The position numbers were made by a program, and so were the translations under genes. Shown one piece after another: positions 36,631-45,760 of a DNA stretch of 64,000 nt; the first letter of the stretch is position 1; every line of letters begins with the position of its first letter. The stretch spans positions 109,668-173,667 of the forward strand of contig NZ_FOTS01000003.1 in the NCBI RefSeq assembly GCF_900114615.1. Reading direction: 5' to 3'. The notes under the pieces are model-generated. The model made no database searches and was not told the DNA's origin. It saw only the letters and a program-made list of their open reading frames with translations. This stretch comes from Pelosinus propionicus DSM 13327 (GTDB lineage: Bacteria > Bacillota > Negativicutes > DSM-13327).

Positions 36631-39600
36631 TTAGGAGTTTATAATATTATTTAATTTACGTTTTTTAGATGATTGTTGTATTTTATCAATTAGAAAATAT
36701 ACCAATGGTACAATAATGAGAGTTAAAAATGTAGACGTAACTAGCCCACCGATTAAAACAACCCCCATCGATGAACGTAATTCTGCCCCAGCCCCTAGCC
36801 CAAGCGCAACAGGCATCATGCCAAAGATCATAGCCATGGTCGTCATCAAAATAGGCCTTAATCTTAAAGCTCCAGCTTCAACTAAAGCATCCGTAATTGG
36901 CATACCTTTTTTTTGTAGATGCATGGTGTTATCAATTAATAAAATAGCATTCTTCGTAACAAGCCCCATTAACATGATAATACCAATTAAAGACATCATA
37001 TTAATCGTTTTTCCTGAAATTAAAAGACCTAAGATTGCCCCAACTAATGAAAAAGGTAATGAAAGCATAATTGTTAAGGGATGGACAAAGCTCTCAAATT
37101 CTGCTGCTAATACCATGTAAATTAGTATGACAGCTAGTAGTAATGCTTTGCCGATCTCTTTAAAAGAATCCTGCATCATTTGAGCTTGACCAACAAATTT
37201 ATAAGTATAACCTAATGGCAAGTTCAAATCAGGAATTAGTTCTTTAACTTTATTGAGTACCTCACCAGTTGACGCACCTACCGTATTGGCATAAACAATA
37301 ACCTGACGCTGACGAGATTCACGGTCGATTTGCGTAGGACCCGAAGAAAATTTTATATCCGCAATATCGCCAAGCCGCACAAAAGTACCTGTTTTGGATG
37401 ATATTCTTAAATTGGCAACATCTTGTATACTTAAACGATTTGCAGGCTGTAATTGCACACGAATATCATAATCACTATCTGCAACATTATATTGATTTTT
37501 AGTCGTCTTTCCTAAAAATGCAATTTGAATTACATCTCCTGCAATAGTACTGTCAATTCCAGTATCAGCAGCTTTTATAGCATCTAATTTTATTTGAACC
37601 TCCGGTTCTGATTGGTCGCTGGAAATATCTACATCCGTTGTACCTGGAATTTGCTTAATTGCTTCTGCCAGGTCATAAGCACTACGGTTAAGCACTTCCA
37701 ACTCTGGTCCTCTCAGACCAACCTGCACAGGCCGAGAATCACCTCTACCTAAACCTTGATTAGATTGTACTGCAACTTTCAAGTTTTTTACATTGCGAAA
37801 TTTAACTCTAAGTTCATCCATAATTTGAGACATAGACCGCGAGCGCTTATCGCCATCAATTAATCGCACACCAATACTTACTTTATTTAGTTGTCTATTC
37901 GCACCGATTAAAACAAAGGAAGATTCAAGCTCAGGAATGGCTAATACTTGCTTTTCTATTGGTTCTACTAATTCTTTCATCTTATCCATCGATGTACCTG
38001 AAGTAGCGGTAAGAATTACATTAAATTCACCTGAATCATACGTAGGCTGAAACTCCACACCAAGAAAAGGTAATAATAGACCATTAAGAAATAAGGATAA
38101 TATCGCAAATGCAACTAATTTTTTCGGACGTTTTAATGACCATTGGAGAATGAATCTATAATTATCGCGTAAGGTTAGGAATCCCTCTTCCCATTTATCA
38201 AGAATCTTTTGCAACCAAGACCAATTTCCTTGTAGTTTTTGGCTCTCTCCATTGTTTTTCAGCCAATAAGCTGCTAGTGTTGGAGTTAAGGTAAATGCCA
38301 CAAATAATGAGAAAGCTACGGCAAAAGCCACGGTAATACCAAATTGCTTAAAAAATTGACCAATAATTTCCCCCATATTACCGACAGGAACAAAAACAGC
38401 CAAGATGGATAAAGTAGTAGCTACAACAGCCAAAGAAATCTCAGTGGTACCAAGTCTAGCCGCCTCCATAGGTGAGAGACCTTCCTCCATATGTCGGAAG
38501 ATATTTTCAATAACTACAATGGCATCATCAATTAGAATACCCACTGCAAGACTAAGCCCCATGAGAGACATATTATTTAGTGTAAACCCCATCACCTTAA
38601 GCGCAAAGAAAGTAGCAATAATTGATGTAGGGATTGCAATGGCGCCTATTAATGTCGCACGAGTATTTTGTAAAAACAAAAATGTGATTACAATTGCTAA
38701 AAATCCGCCAAAAATTAGGGATACCATAACATCTTCAACACTACTTCGAATATACTTCGAGCTATCACGAACGATTGAAACTTTTATATCAGACGGCAGT
38801 AAATTAGCCTTTATATGTTCCATGCTTTTTATTACTCGCTCTGCGACATCGACAGTATTAGTACCTGATTGCTTCTGAACAGCAATGATTACACTTGGCG
38901 TACCATTTGTACGTGCATATACTCGTTCTTCTGCCCAACCATCTTCAATAGTAACAACATCATTTAAGAGAATCGGACGTCCTTGTTGATTAGCTACAAT
39001 AATATTTTTGATGTCATCAATATTTTTATATTTCCCTATGGTGCGTACTGTTAGTTCAGTCCCCTTCTCATTTACCTTGCCACCAGGTGTATTAATGTTT
39101 TGATCATTAATTGAATCACGTATTTGCTGAAATGATATGTTATAGGATTCTATTTTTTTAGGGTCAATATAAATATGAATCTCACGATCTGTTGCTCCAA
39201 AAACATCAACCTGAGCAACTCCATCCATTCGTTGTAATTCATCTTTAACAACATCAATAGCAAGTTTGCGAATTTCTCCACGGTTGCGTGTATCAGATGC
39301 TAAACTAAAATATACAATTGATTGTGCTGTAATATCAAAACGTTGTACCACTGGCTCATCAATCTCATCAGGGAGTCTTTTACGCACCCCTGCTACCTTT
39401 TCTCTAACCTCATTGGCAGCTAGTTTGGGATTCGTACCAAATTCAAATTCCAATGTAATTTGAGAAGCACCCTCCCGAGATACAGAAGATAAAGACTTGA
39501 TTCCTGAAACAGAACTAACAGCATCTTCAATCGGTTTAGTGATTAGGCTTTCTATTTCTTCCGGTGACGCACCAGTATAAGTAACGGTGATATTAACAAT

Positions 39601-39723
39601 AGGATATTCAACATCAGGATTTAAATCAATACCTAAATATGGATAAGCACCTAACCCAAACACTACAAGCAACATAACAATCATAGTAGTAAATACAGGT
39701 CTTTTAATAAAAGTATCAATCAT
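36631..39723 (-). CDS. RND-family efflux transporter, inner-membrane pump (AcrB/MexB-like, HAE1)
   Basis: The 1030-residue pump is proton-driven. It has a first helix at about 10-30, a large periplasmic loop (about 35-330), six helices, a second periplasmic loop (about 560-860) and six more helices. The proton-relay acids are in GILIDDAIVVIENI near 405. The length and the KRPVF start fit hydrophobe/amphiphile efflux RND proteins. It follows the adaptor gene with no gap. No TolC-like gene is near, so an outer-membrane channel must come from elsewhere. Such a pump points to a diderm cell. Confidence 0.95.
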   Translation of the reverse strand: MIDTFIKRPVFTTMIVMLLVVFGLGAYPYLGIDLNPDVEYPIVNITVTYTGASPEEIESLITKPIEDAVSSVSGIKSLSSVSREGASQITLEFEFGTNPKLAANEVREKVAGVRKRLPDEIDEPVVQRFDITAQSIVYFSLASDTRNRGEIRKLAIDVVKDELQRMDGVAQVDVFGATDREIHIYIDPKKIESYNISFQQIRDSINDQNINTPGGKVNEKGTELTVRTIGKYKNIDDIKNIIVANQQGRPILLNDVVTIEDGWAEERVYARTNGTPSVIIAVQKQSGTNTVDVAERVIKSMEHIKANLLPSDIKVSIVRDSSKYIRSSVEDVMVSLIFGGFLAIVITFLFLQNTRATLIGAIAIPTSIIATFFALKVMGFTLNNMSLMGLSLAVGILIDDAIVVIENIFRHMEEGLSPMEAARLGTTEISLAVVATTLSILAVFVPVGNMGEIIGQFFKQFGITVAFAVAFSLFVAFTLTPTLAAYWLKNNGESQKLQGNWSWLQKILDKWEEGFLTLRDNYRFILQWSLKRPKKLVAFAILSLFLNGLLLPFLGVEFQPTYDSGEFNVILTATSGTSMDKMKELVEPIEKQVLAIPELESSFVLIGANRQLNKVSIGVRLIDGDKRSRSMSQIMDELRVKFRNVKNLKVAVQSNQGLGRGDSRPVQVGLRGPELEVLNRSAYDLAEAIKQIPGTTDVDISSDQSEPEVQIKLDAIKAADTGIDSTIAGDVIQIAFLGKTTKNQYNVADSDYDIRVQLQPANRLSIQDVANLRISSKTGTFVRLGDIADIKFSSGPTQIDRESRQRQVIVYANTVGASTGEVLNKVKELIPDLNLPLGYTYKFVGQAQMMQDSFKEIGKALLLAVILIYMVLAAEFESFVHPLTIMLSLPFSLVGAILGLLISGKTINMMSLIGIIMLMGLVTKNAILLIDNTMHLQKKGMPITDALVEAGALRLRPILMTTMAMIFGMMPVALGLGAGAELRSSMGVVLIGGLVTSTFLTLIIVPLVYFLIDKIQQSSKKRKLNNIINS

Positions 39724-40854
39724 TTACTTTTCACCTTCTTTACCACTAGAAGCATTCACAGCAGAACCATCTTTCAATTTATTTTGTCCTTCAATAACTA
39801 TACGCTCACCATCGACCAAACCATCCAAAACCTCAGCCCAGCCTTCACCAACATACCCTAATTTTAACATGCGCTGCTGTACTTTATTATCTGTAGTAAC
39901 GACATAAATCGTCTTTTGGTCTTCACGCATTACTAATGCACGCTCAGGCACTACCAAAGCATTTTTATGTATCGACCCTGGAATTATGATTTTACTAAAC
40001 ATGCCTGGTTTTAATATCCCATTATTTAGAATAGTGATTTCAGCCGTAAATGTCCGTGCTGGCAATGTGGCGGCAGGAGAAATACGTGTAATGACACCAG
40101 AAAATTCTTGATCTTGTAAAGCGTTGACTTTGATTTTTACTGGTAAACCCAAAGAAATCTCATTAATCTGCGATTCACCAATTGTGGCTTTTCCTAACAA
40201 GGATGAAACATCAGCGATGCTCACGACTTGCGATCCAGTTTTCACATAGGAACCAGCCTGTAAGTATCTTTTAATAATAATACCACTGCGTGGTGCAATA
40301 ATGTTTGCATTATCCAATCTAGCTTGAAGCAATACTAAATTTCCTTGAGCAGAGCGAACTTGTCCTAATGTTAAATCTCTTTTCGTCCGTGCACTATCTA
40401 ATGCTTGCGCTGCTAATGCCCCCTGCTTAGCAAGTTCTTGAGCACGGGATAAATCTAACTCAGCTTGTTCTAGACTTGCTTGGCTAGATAACAAATTACC
40501 TTTTGCTTGCATGACTTGAGCCTCTAATTCATTGATATCTAGAGTGCCAATAACCATACCAGCAGTTACCGAATCTCCTTCGTCAACATATAATTTATCA
40601 AGTCGACCATCGACTTTTGGAGAAATATCGGCATTCCATAATGGTTCAAGATTAGCAGAAACTGTTATCATCGGAATAATATCGCGTCTGTTAGCAACAT
40701 CAATTTCTACTGCTATGCCACGTCCCTGAGATACTTTTGCGGCACGCTCCTTATTAGCTGAAATGTTAGCATAAATACGAAAGAAAATCACACCAAATAG
40801 CGCGAGTGCAACAAAACCTACCATAATAATACTTCTTTTCTTTTTTACATTCAC
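39724..40854 (-). CDS. RND efflux periplasmic adaptor (membrane fusion protein)
   Basis: The adaptor links the inner pump to an outer channel. The 376 residues include an N-terminal membrane anchor (about 8-28), a lipoyl-like half (LDKLYVDEGDSVTAGMVIG near 85), a helical hairpin (about 110-170), the second lipoyl half (NIIAPRSGII near 178), a beta-barrel and a membrane-proximal domain. The GTG at 40852-40854, 10 bases after GGAGG, is the likeliest start; the ATG at 40884 has no site. It abuts the pump gene and lies 71 bases after aroB. Confidence 0.92.
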   Translation of the reverse strand: MNVKKKRSIIMVGFVALALFGVIFFRIYANISANKERAAKVSQGRGIAVEIDVANRRDIIPMITVSANLEPLWNADISPKVDGRLDKLYVDEGDSVTAGMVIGTLDINELEAQVMQAKGNLLSSQASLEQAELDLSRAQELAKQGALAAQALDSARTKRDLTLGQVRSAQGNLVLLQARLDNANIIAPRSGIIIKRYLQAGSYVKTGSQVVSIADVSSLLGKATIGESQINEISLGLPVKIKVNALQDQEFSGVITRISPAATLPARTFTAEITILNNGILKPGMFSKIIIPGSIHKNALVVPERALVMREDQKTIYVVTTDNKVQQRMLKLGYVGEGWAEVLDGLVDGERIVIEGQNKLKDGSAVNASSGKEGEK

Positions 40855-40925
40855 TACTTCTAATCCTCCATAAAATTTGTACATTTCCTTTGCTTCATTT
40901 GATCTATTAAGAATATATGTATTTT

Positions 40926-42026
40926 CTAGAATGGAGTATTTGACTGAGTAATTTCTGCTAATGCCAGTTTTACAATATTCTCTGGTACTTGATTACATAA
41001 TTTTACCTCGCCAATTTCATTGAGTAAAACCCACGTAATTTTATTATCTAACACTTTTTTATCTCTATACAACAATTTAAATAAGTCGTCAATCCCACAT
41101 TCAGGTGCAGATACTGGTAAATTAAATTGCAGTAAAATATGCTTCAGAATGTCAACCGTTGCTTGACTACACATATTAAGGTGCTTACTAATGAGCGCCG
41201 CTCCATACATACCAATAGCAACTGCTTCACCATGATTATATCTACTAAAATTAGTATCAGCCTCAATTGCATGACCAATGGTATGTCCAAAATTTAAAAT
41301 AGCTCGTATCGAACTCTCGCATTCATCTTGCTCTACTACCCACGCTTTAATCTCACATGATCTACGCACAATCTCAGTTAATACTTCAGGCCTTTTGTCT
41401 AAAATCTGCTGATAATGATCACAAAGATAGGTAAAAAACTCCTTGTCAGCAATCATACCGTATTTTATAACCTCTGCTAAACCAGTGTATAGCTCACGAT
41501 TTGGCAATGTACTTAGAAAATTAATGTCGATCAGTACCATGCGAGGCTGATAAAAGGCACCAATTAAATTTTTCCCCATAGGATGATTAACAGCAACCTT
41601 CCCCCCCACACTAGAATCTACTTGCGCTAGTAATGAAGTTGGTATTTGTATAAAAGGTACACCCCTGAGATAGGTAGCTGCTACAAAACCCGAAAGATCA
41701 CCAATTACTCCCCCCCCTAATGCAATAATGGCACAATTACGGTCAAGCTTTAAGGTAATTGCTTTTGTATATAATTCCATTGCCATATCTACGCTTTTAG
41801 AATGTTCTCCAGTTGACACACAACATAATTCCGCTGCATATCCATCCTTCACCAGTAATTCTACCATCTGTCTGCCATATAAATTCCCAACGGTAGTATC
41901 AGAGATCACTAGTATTTTTTTATTTACCTTCATAGTCTGCATAAAATTACCAATTAAATTGCTAGCAGAGACGTCAATATGAATATTGTAACTTCTTTTT
42001 TCTAATTTAACTTTAACGTTTACCAC
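40926..42026 (-). CDS. aroB: 3-dehydroquinate synthase AroB
   Basis: AroB makes 3-dehydroquinate, the second step of the shikimate pathway. The 366 residues show the NAD-binding GGGVIGDLSGFVAATYLRG near 105, the IPTSLLAQVDSSVGGK block near 130 and zinc histidines in NFGHTIGHAIE near 250. The GTG at 42024-42026 has AAGGAGGT upstream, and this places the first 14 bases inside the end of aroK. The frame is open further upstream but runs through aroK and is not needed. Confidence 0.95.
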   Translation of the reverse strand: MVNVKVKLEKRSYNIHIDVSASNLIGNFMQTMKVNKKILVISDTTVGNLYGRQMVELLVKDGYAAELCCVSTGEHSKSVDMAMELYTKAITLKLDRNCAIIALGGGVIGDLSGFVAATYLRGVPFIQIPTSLLAQVDSSVGGKVAVNHPMGKNLIGAFYQPRMVLIDINFLSTLPNRELYTGLAEVIKYGMIADKEFFTYLCDHYQQILDKRPEVLTEIVRRSCEIKAWVVEQDECESSIRAILNFGHTIGHAIEADTNFSRYNHGEAVAIGMYGAALISKHLNMCSQATVDILKHILLQFNLPVSAPECGIDDLFKLLYRDKKVLDNKITWVLLNEIGEVKLCNQVPENIVKLALAEITQSNTPF

Positions 42027-42543
42027 GCAAGTAACCTCCTTGTCGTAAAAAAAATAGAATTTCATTAATAACCTGTTGTAGTGACTTACTACTGGTATTG
42101 ATACTATAATCTGCATTATAGTATAGCTCGGCTCTTTCTTTAAGTAATTTTTTTATAATTCTCTCACGTTGAGCAAAATCATCTAATAATGGACGCGTAT
42201 TGCGTCGACCTGTTCTCTCTAAGATAGCCTCAACAGAGGCAGCGAGAGTAATGATAACACCGTTCCGTTTTAAATTATTCATATTTTCAAGGGATAATAC
42301 TACACCACCACCTGTTGCAATTACAGCATTCTTATAATGAGACAATTTGGCAATAACCATTTTTTCTTGTTGTCGGAAATAGAATTCACCATATACTTCA
42401 AAGATTTCACGAATACTGAGATTATTTTCATATTCCATTTTTTTGTCGCTATCAAAAAATGGTCGCCCCAAACGATTGGCTAAGAGTCTGCCAACGGTTG
42501 TTTTTCCTGTTCCCATAAAGCCTATCAACACAATATTTTTCAT
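42013..42543 (-). CDS. aroK: Shikimate kinase AroK
   Basis: AroK phosphorylates shikimate. From the ATG at 42541-42543 the protein has 176 residues. The P-loop GFMGTGKTTVGR lies near residue 8, DSDKKME near 32, GGGVV near 78 and the lid RNTRPLL near 115. The ATG has only a weak site but follows the stop of a 31-codon ORF by 5 bases, so it may rely on coupling; an in-frame TTG at 42568-42570 is an alternative. It overlaps aroB by 14 bases. Confidence 0.94.
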   Translation of the reverse strand: MKNIVLIGFMGTGKTTVGRLLANRLGRPFFDSDKKMEYENNLSIREIFEVYGEFYFRQQEKMVIAKLSHYKNAVIATGGGVVLSLENMNNLKRNGVIITLAASVEAILERTGRRNTRPLLDDFAQRERIIKKLLKERAELYYNADYSINTSSKSLQQVINEILFFLRQGGYLRGKR

Positions 42544-42548
42544 GGGTA

Positions 42549-42644
42549 TTACCGAAAAACTCTTTGGCAATATGTATCGACCTTAGCATATAAATCAGTG
42601 TAATTACCTTTCGAAGGTGTTATTATGGGTATCATGTCAGCCAT
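42549..42644 (-). CDS. 31-codon ORF directly before aroK (leader peptide or microprotein)
   Basis: An ATG at 42642-42644 follows GAGGTGA with 6-base spacing. The frame encodes 31 residues (MADMIPIITPSKGNYTDLY then AKVDTYCQRVFR), stopping 5 bases before the aroK ATG. The aroK start has little ribosome binding site of its own, so its translation could depend on this ORF. The peptide has three Tyr and one Phe but no run of regulatory codons. No family is recognised. Confidence 0.55.
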   Translation of the reverse strand: MADMIPIITPSKGNYTDLYAKVDTYCQRVFR

Positions 42645-42676
42645 CTGGACTCACCTCATCAAAATTCTAAAAATAA

Positions 42677-42740
42677 ACATGCAGTACGGTTATTAATGTT
42701 GCGCTTTCTTCCATTCGCTATTAATAACAGCACTGCATGT
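42677..42740 (-). terminator. Long hairpin terminator between the pilus operon and aroK
   Basis: The outer arms ACATGCAGT / ACTGCATGT (42677-42685 and 42732-42740) and inner arms GTTATTAAT / ATTAATAAC form one long interrupted stem. On the minus strand it is followed by TTTATTTTTAG. It fits a terminator after pilO. Confidence 0.75.
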
Positions 42741-42816
42741 ACTACTTTTCAAAGCTTATTATATAATATATTACTATATAATTGTAAATATCTAAAGTTA
42801 ATTGTATTTTTTTTAT

Positions 42817-43398
42817 TTAATCAGTAATTCCACTATTTTTGTTAGCTAAATAAGGTAGACCATAGCTATAAATTTTTACTAATAACTTAGTTTCTAATCT
42901 ATTTTTGCTAGGTAACATAGTAACCATAATCACATTTGTAAAACGAGAGTTATTTTCTATTTTTTTTATAAATTGCATAGATTCTATAAAACCACCAATT
43001 AGTGATATCTCTACCTCATATTCTCGATAACCGTCTTTATTCATAATTTTAGTTGGTTTCAGATAATTAAGTTCCATACTGCATTCTTTTGAAAGTTCTT
43101 CGACTTGCATTACAAAAGAACTACTCTCAGGGTCATCAGGAAGAATTCTATTAATCTGCATTAAATTCTTATCTAATTCAAGCATATATTGTTCTGGATT
43201 AGGATGAATAAGTAAGAATTCTTCAATAAATTTCACTTGCTGACGTTCTGTATATAATTGCATTGTTAATTGATCAATACTATCCCGTTGTGGCAGCAAT
43301 AAGGACGAATAAACTAACCAAGTTGCTGCTATCATCCCCATAATCACTAATGATAATTTATACTTTATCACCATCTTGCTCCATGATAAAGAAATCAT
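42817..43398 (-). CDS. pilO: Type IV pilus inner-membrane platform protein, PilO-like
   Basis: The 193-residue protein has a short cytoplasmic start, one membrane helix (about 12-30), a coiled-coil stretch (about 33-80, following LPQRDSIDQLTMQL) and a ferredoxin-like periplasmic domain. This is the topology of PilO, which pairs with PilN and links PilM to PilP and the secretin. The sequence is divergent and the call rests mainly on topology and on following pilM and pilN. Its start overlaps the pilN stop by 4 bases. Confidence 0.75.
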   Translation of the reverse strand: MISLSWSKMVIKYKLSLVIMGMIAATWLVYSSLLLPQRDSIDQLTMQLYTERQQVKFIEEFLLIHPNPEQYMLELDKNLMQINRILPDDPESSSFVMQVEELSKECSMELNYLKPTKIMNKDGYREYEVEISLIGGFIESMQFIKKIENNSRFTNVIMVTMLPSKNRLETKLLVKIYSYGLPYLANKNSGITD

Positions 43399-43931
43399 TG
43401 TCGCATCTCCTTAGATTTTACTGTTATTTCAAATAAAAGAAGCGACGCTACTGTATCACTCTCAACTTTTACCAAAGTTGGTTCAAGAAAGAAAGAATCC
43501 TTTTCCATCTTTTCTATAAATTCAGCAACAACAGAATAGGTCGTTGCTACTCCTTTCAGTTGCAATAAACCTTTATCAGTTTTATTCAGATTAGTAAGCC
43601 ACAATTGTTGCGGCATCATCGCTATGATGCGTTGAATCACAGTATAGAAGGGCTGACGTTCATTCGTCAAAAGTGCAACAATTCTTTTTTTTGTGTCAAT
43701 TAATTGCAACTTATCATTGCTCTTTTTTATAATCTTTAATGTTGGTTGTAATAATTCATATTGGTTGCGAGTTGCTAGCAGTTCTTTCTCTATTTTCAAT
43801 ATCTTAAACGCATTATGCATATATATACTGCTATAGATTAATACCAGTAAAATACTTAAGATGAAAATCAACTTATTAATATGCCATTTTGATTGACGTT
43901 CTGAAAGCGGTAAGAGATTAATCGAATTCAT
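43395..43931 (-). CDS. pilN: Type IV pilus inner-membrane protein, PilN-like
   Basis: The 178-residue protein begins MNSINLLP, the short PilN motif that binds PilM. It has a membrane helix at about 22-42, a helical segment to about 85 and a C-terminal domain with an MMPQQLWLTNLNKTDKG segment near 110, typical of PilN/GspL-C folds. It overlaps pilM and pilO by 4 bases each. Confidence 0.85.
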   Translation of the reverse strand: MNSINLLPLSERQSKWHINKLIFILSILLVLIYSSIYMHNAFKILKIEKELLATRNQYELLQPTLKIIKKSNDKLQLIDTKKRIVALLTNERQPFYTVIQRIIAMMPQQLWLTNLNKTDKGLLQLKGVATTYSVVAEFIEKMEKDSFFLEPTLVKVESDTVASLLLFEITVKSKEMRQ

Positions 43932-45004
43932 CTTCTACCTCCACGTAAGGACAAACCAATTGCGGCACCTAATTGAGGAGCTATATTTTGCAGATAGGAT
44001 CTATCAAAGGACTCTGGGATTTCTAACTTAAATAATGGGTCATGCATAACAACAGGTAAATCTAGTTGTTTACTCAAATAGAAGACCAAATTCTTTATTT
44101 GAGATCCTCCGCCAGTGAGATAGACATTATCAATAGACACCATTTTATTTTGCAATTGATAATATTCAGCAGTTCGTTGTACATCCCTAAGAAATTCCGC
44201 AAAAAATAATTCTAAATGCTGCCTTTCTCCATTACGCTCTTTGGAATCATCCAAACTAAATAAATCGATATGCCTTTTCTTTAATTGTTCTGCTTCATAA
44301 AACGAAATGCTCTTTGCTTGCATTATAACTTCAGTCATGCGTTGACCGCCTAAAGGAATATTGCGAATGATAACGGGAAAACCGTTTTGAAATACAGTAA
44401 TTTGAGACAAGAGTTCACCAATGTCAATAATCATAACATTTTCTGCGTCAGTAAAAGTACGATATAGAGCTAAGGGTTCCACTTCGATAGCCACTGGTAT
44501 AAGTCCTGCATTTTTGAGAATACTGGTAATTGTATTAATGGTTTTATGAGGTGATGCTATTAATAATACTCTTATTTCTGATTCAATATCACCTCTACCC
44601 ATTATTGAATAATCAAAATAAAAACTATCGGGTGGATAAGAAATATATTTTTCTTGTTCCCATTTAATCGCTTCCTTTAGCTCTTCTTTTGTCATTACTG
44701 GAAGGATCAATTCACGAGCAAGTATTTCACGACCACCAACAGCTGTGACTGCATATTTACTTGATATACGAGTCTTTGCAAGCAATTGAATGAGAATATT
44801 AGTTAATCTTTTGCTATTAGAAATTTGTCCATTTTCAATAATTTCAGGTGGCAACATTTCGAGACCAAAACTTTTAAGTACAGGTCGTCCCTTGCTCCAA
44901 GATATTTCTACAATTTTAATAGCACCTGTTCCAAAATCAATTCCAACTACATCCTGCTTCCCTTCTAAAAATAACTTTTGGATTCTTTTCCACATGAAAA
45001 TCAC
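43928..45004 (-). CDS. pilM: Type IV pilus assembly ATPase-like protein PilM
   Basis: PilM is the actin-like cytoplasmic platform protein. The 358 residues show the nucleotide-binding phosphate-1 loop VGIDFGTGAIKIVE near 20, MIIDIGELLSQ near 195 and the adenosine motif YLTGGGSQIKNL near 295. It also has the EELKEAIKWEQEKYI block near 100 that is characteristic of PilM. The gene opens the pilM-N-O part of the locus with overlapping neighbours and lies 8 bases after comFB. Confidence 0.93.
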   Translation of the reverse strand: MIFMWKRIQKLFLEGKQDVVGIDFGTGAIKIVEISWSKGRPVLKSFGLEMLPPEIIENGQISNSKRLTNILIQLLAKTRISSKYAVTAVGGREILARELILPVMTKEELKEAIKWEQEKYISYPPDSFYFDYSIMGRGDIESEIRVLLIASPHKTINTITSILKNAGLIPVAIEVEPLALYRTFTDAENVMIIDIGELLSQITVFQNGFPVIIRNIPLGGQRMTEVIMQAKSISFYEAEQLKKRHIDLFSLDDSKERNGERQHLELFFAEFLRDVQRTAEYYQLQNKMVSIDNVYLTGGGSQIKNLVFYLSKQLDLPVVMHDPLFKLEIPESFDRSYLQNIAPQLGAAIGLSLRGGRR

Positions 45005-45012
45005 CTATTTTC

Positions 45013-45276
45013 TTAGTGATGAGGAGTCTTCTTTACAATATTAATTGCTTGAGTAATAGCAGAAACGATATCAACATGGAACTGTTGATCCAATGAGTCA
45101 ATTTTCGAATAGGTTGCACCTGAAGAAGTTACAACATAACGTGTAGGAAGAGAATTTAGAGCCAATGCAGCGATATCATATCGACAGCGCTCACAATTAC
45201 ACGTTGTGCGATTGGCCTTTATAACGATATCCAATTTTTCCATTACTAATTTTTCCATATAGTTTTTAATTTCCAT
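45013..45276 (-). CDS. ComFB-family protein within the pilus locus
   Basis: The 87-residue protein matches the late-competence ComFB domain: an N-terminal helical start (NYMEKLVMEKLD), then NCERCRYDIAALALNSLPTRYV with the two Cys of the metal site, and a final helix (VSAITQAINIVKK). In cyanobacteria and clostridia such domains can bind cyclic-di-nucleotides; that role here is inference. The ATG at 45274-45276 follows AAGGAGAGGG. It sits between minor pilin genes and pilM, hinting at pilus regulation. Confidence 0.85.
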   Translation of the reverse strand: MEIKNYMEKLVMEKLDIVIKANRTTCNCERCRYDIAALALNSLPTRYVVTSSGATYSKIDSLDQQFHVDIVSAITQAINIVKKTPHH

Positions 45277-45290
45277 AATAATCCCTCTCC

Positions 45291-45734
45291 TTAATATTCC
45301 CAAATAACCTCAAATGGATCTCCTTTGCCCACTGGTAATCGTATTTGCGCGCTAATTTGGCGCTTTGCCTTGTTAACACTACCGATGGATGTGACCACTC
45401 TCAGATTCTCATCAGTTATTGCTGGTTTGAGTGTAGTTGTAACAGTACAACTGGCAACAGTAGATCTATTTTCATCAATAACATATGTTGTTACATTTTT
45501 TTTAGTTTTAGTTTCAATAACAAAATTTGGATCTGTCTTAAGTTGAACAATTGCCCATTGTATTCCGCCTTCGGCTATATACTGAGCAGCGACACCATCA
45601 CGATGATTTGCTGATATTTCTATGTCTATCTTGCTTAATACAATAAGACCAATCCCCATTATCCCTAATAACATCATAGCAATTAGCGCTAGTATAGCTG
45701 CCAGACCACGCTCACTTCTCACGATATATACCAA
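45291..45734 (-). CDS. PilX-like minor pilin/pilus assembly protein
   Basis: The 147-residue protein has the PilX N-terminal form: a short basic start (VRSERG), a hydrophobic helix (LAAILALIAMMLLGIMGIGLIVL in two parts), then a SANHRDGVAAQYIAEGGIQWA segment. G/LAAI replaces the classic GFTLIE site, with no Glu at +5, as often seen in PilX/GspK. The likely start is a TTG (45732-45734) after GGGGAT. It follows the PilW-like gene by 26 bases. Confidence 0.75.
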   Translation of the reverse strand: MVYIVRSERGLAAILALIAMMLLGIMGIGLIVLSKIDIEISANHRDGVAAQYIAEGGIQWAIVQLKTDPNFVIETKTKKNVTTYVIDENRSTVASCTVTTTLKPAITDENLRVVTSIGSVNKAKRQISAQIRLPVGKGDPFEVIWEY

Positions 45735-45760
45735 GGTAACATCCCCTTTTTCTTACTGGA

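Noticed and set aside
38405..38878. 157-codon plus-strand frame inside the RND pump gene
   Set aside because: It is an antisense shadow of a clearly conserved pump gene, without a ribosome binding site or protein-like composition. The same holds for the other antisense frames within mutS, ahcY, pilB, recG and similar genes.
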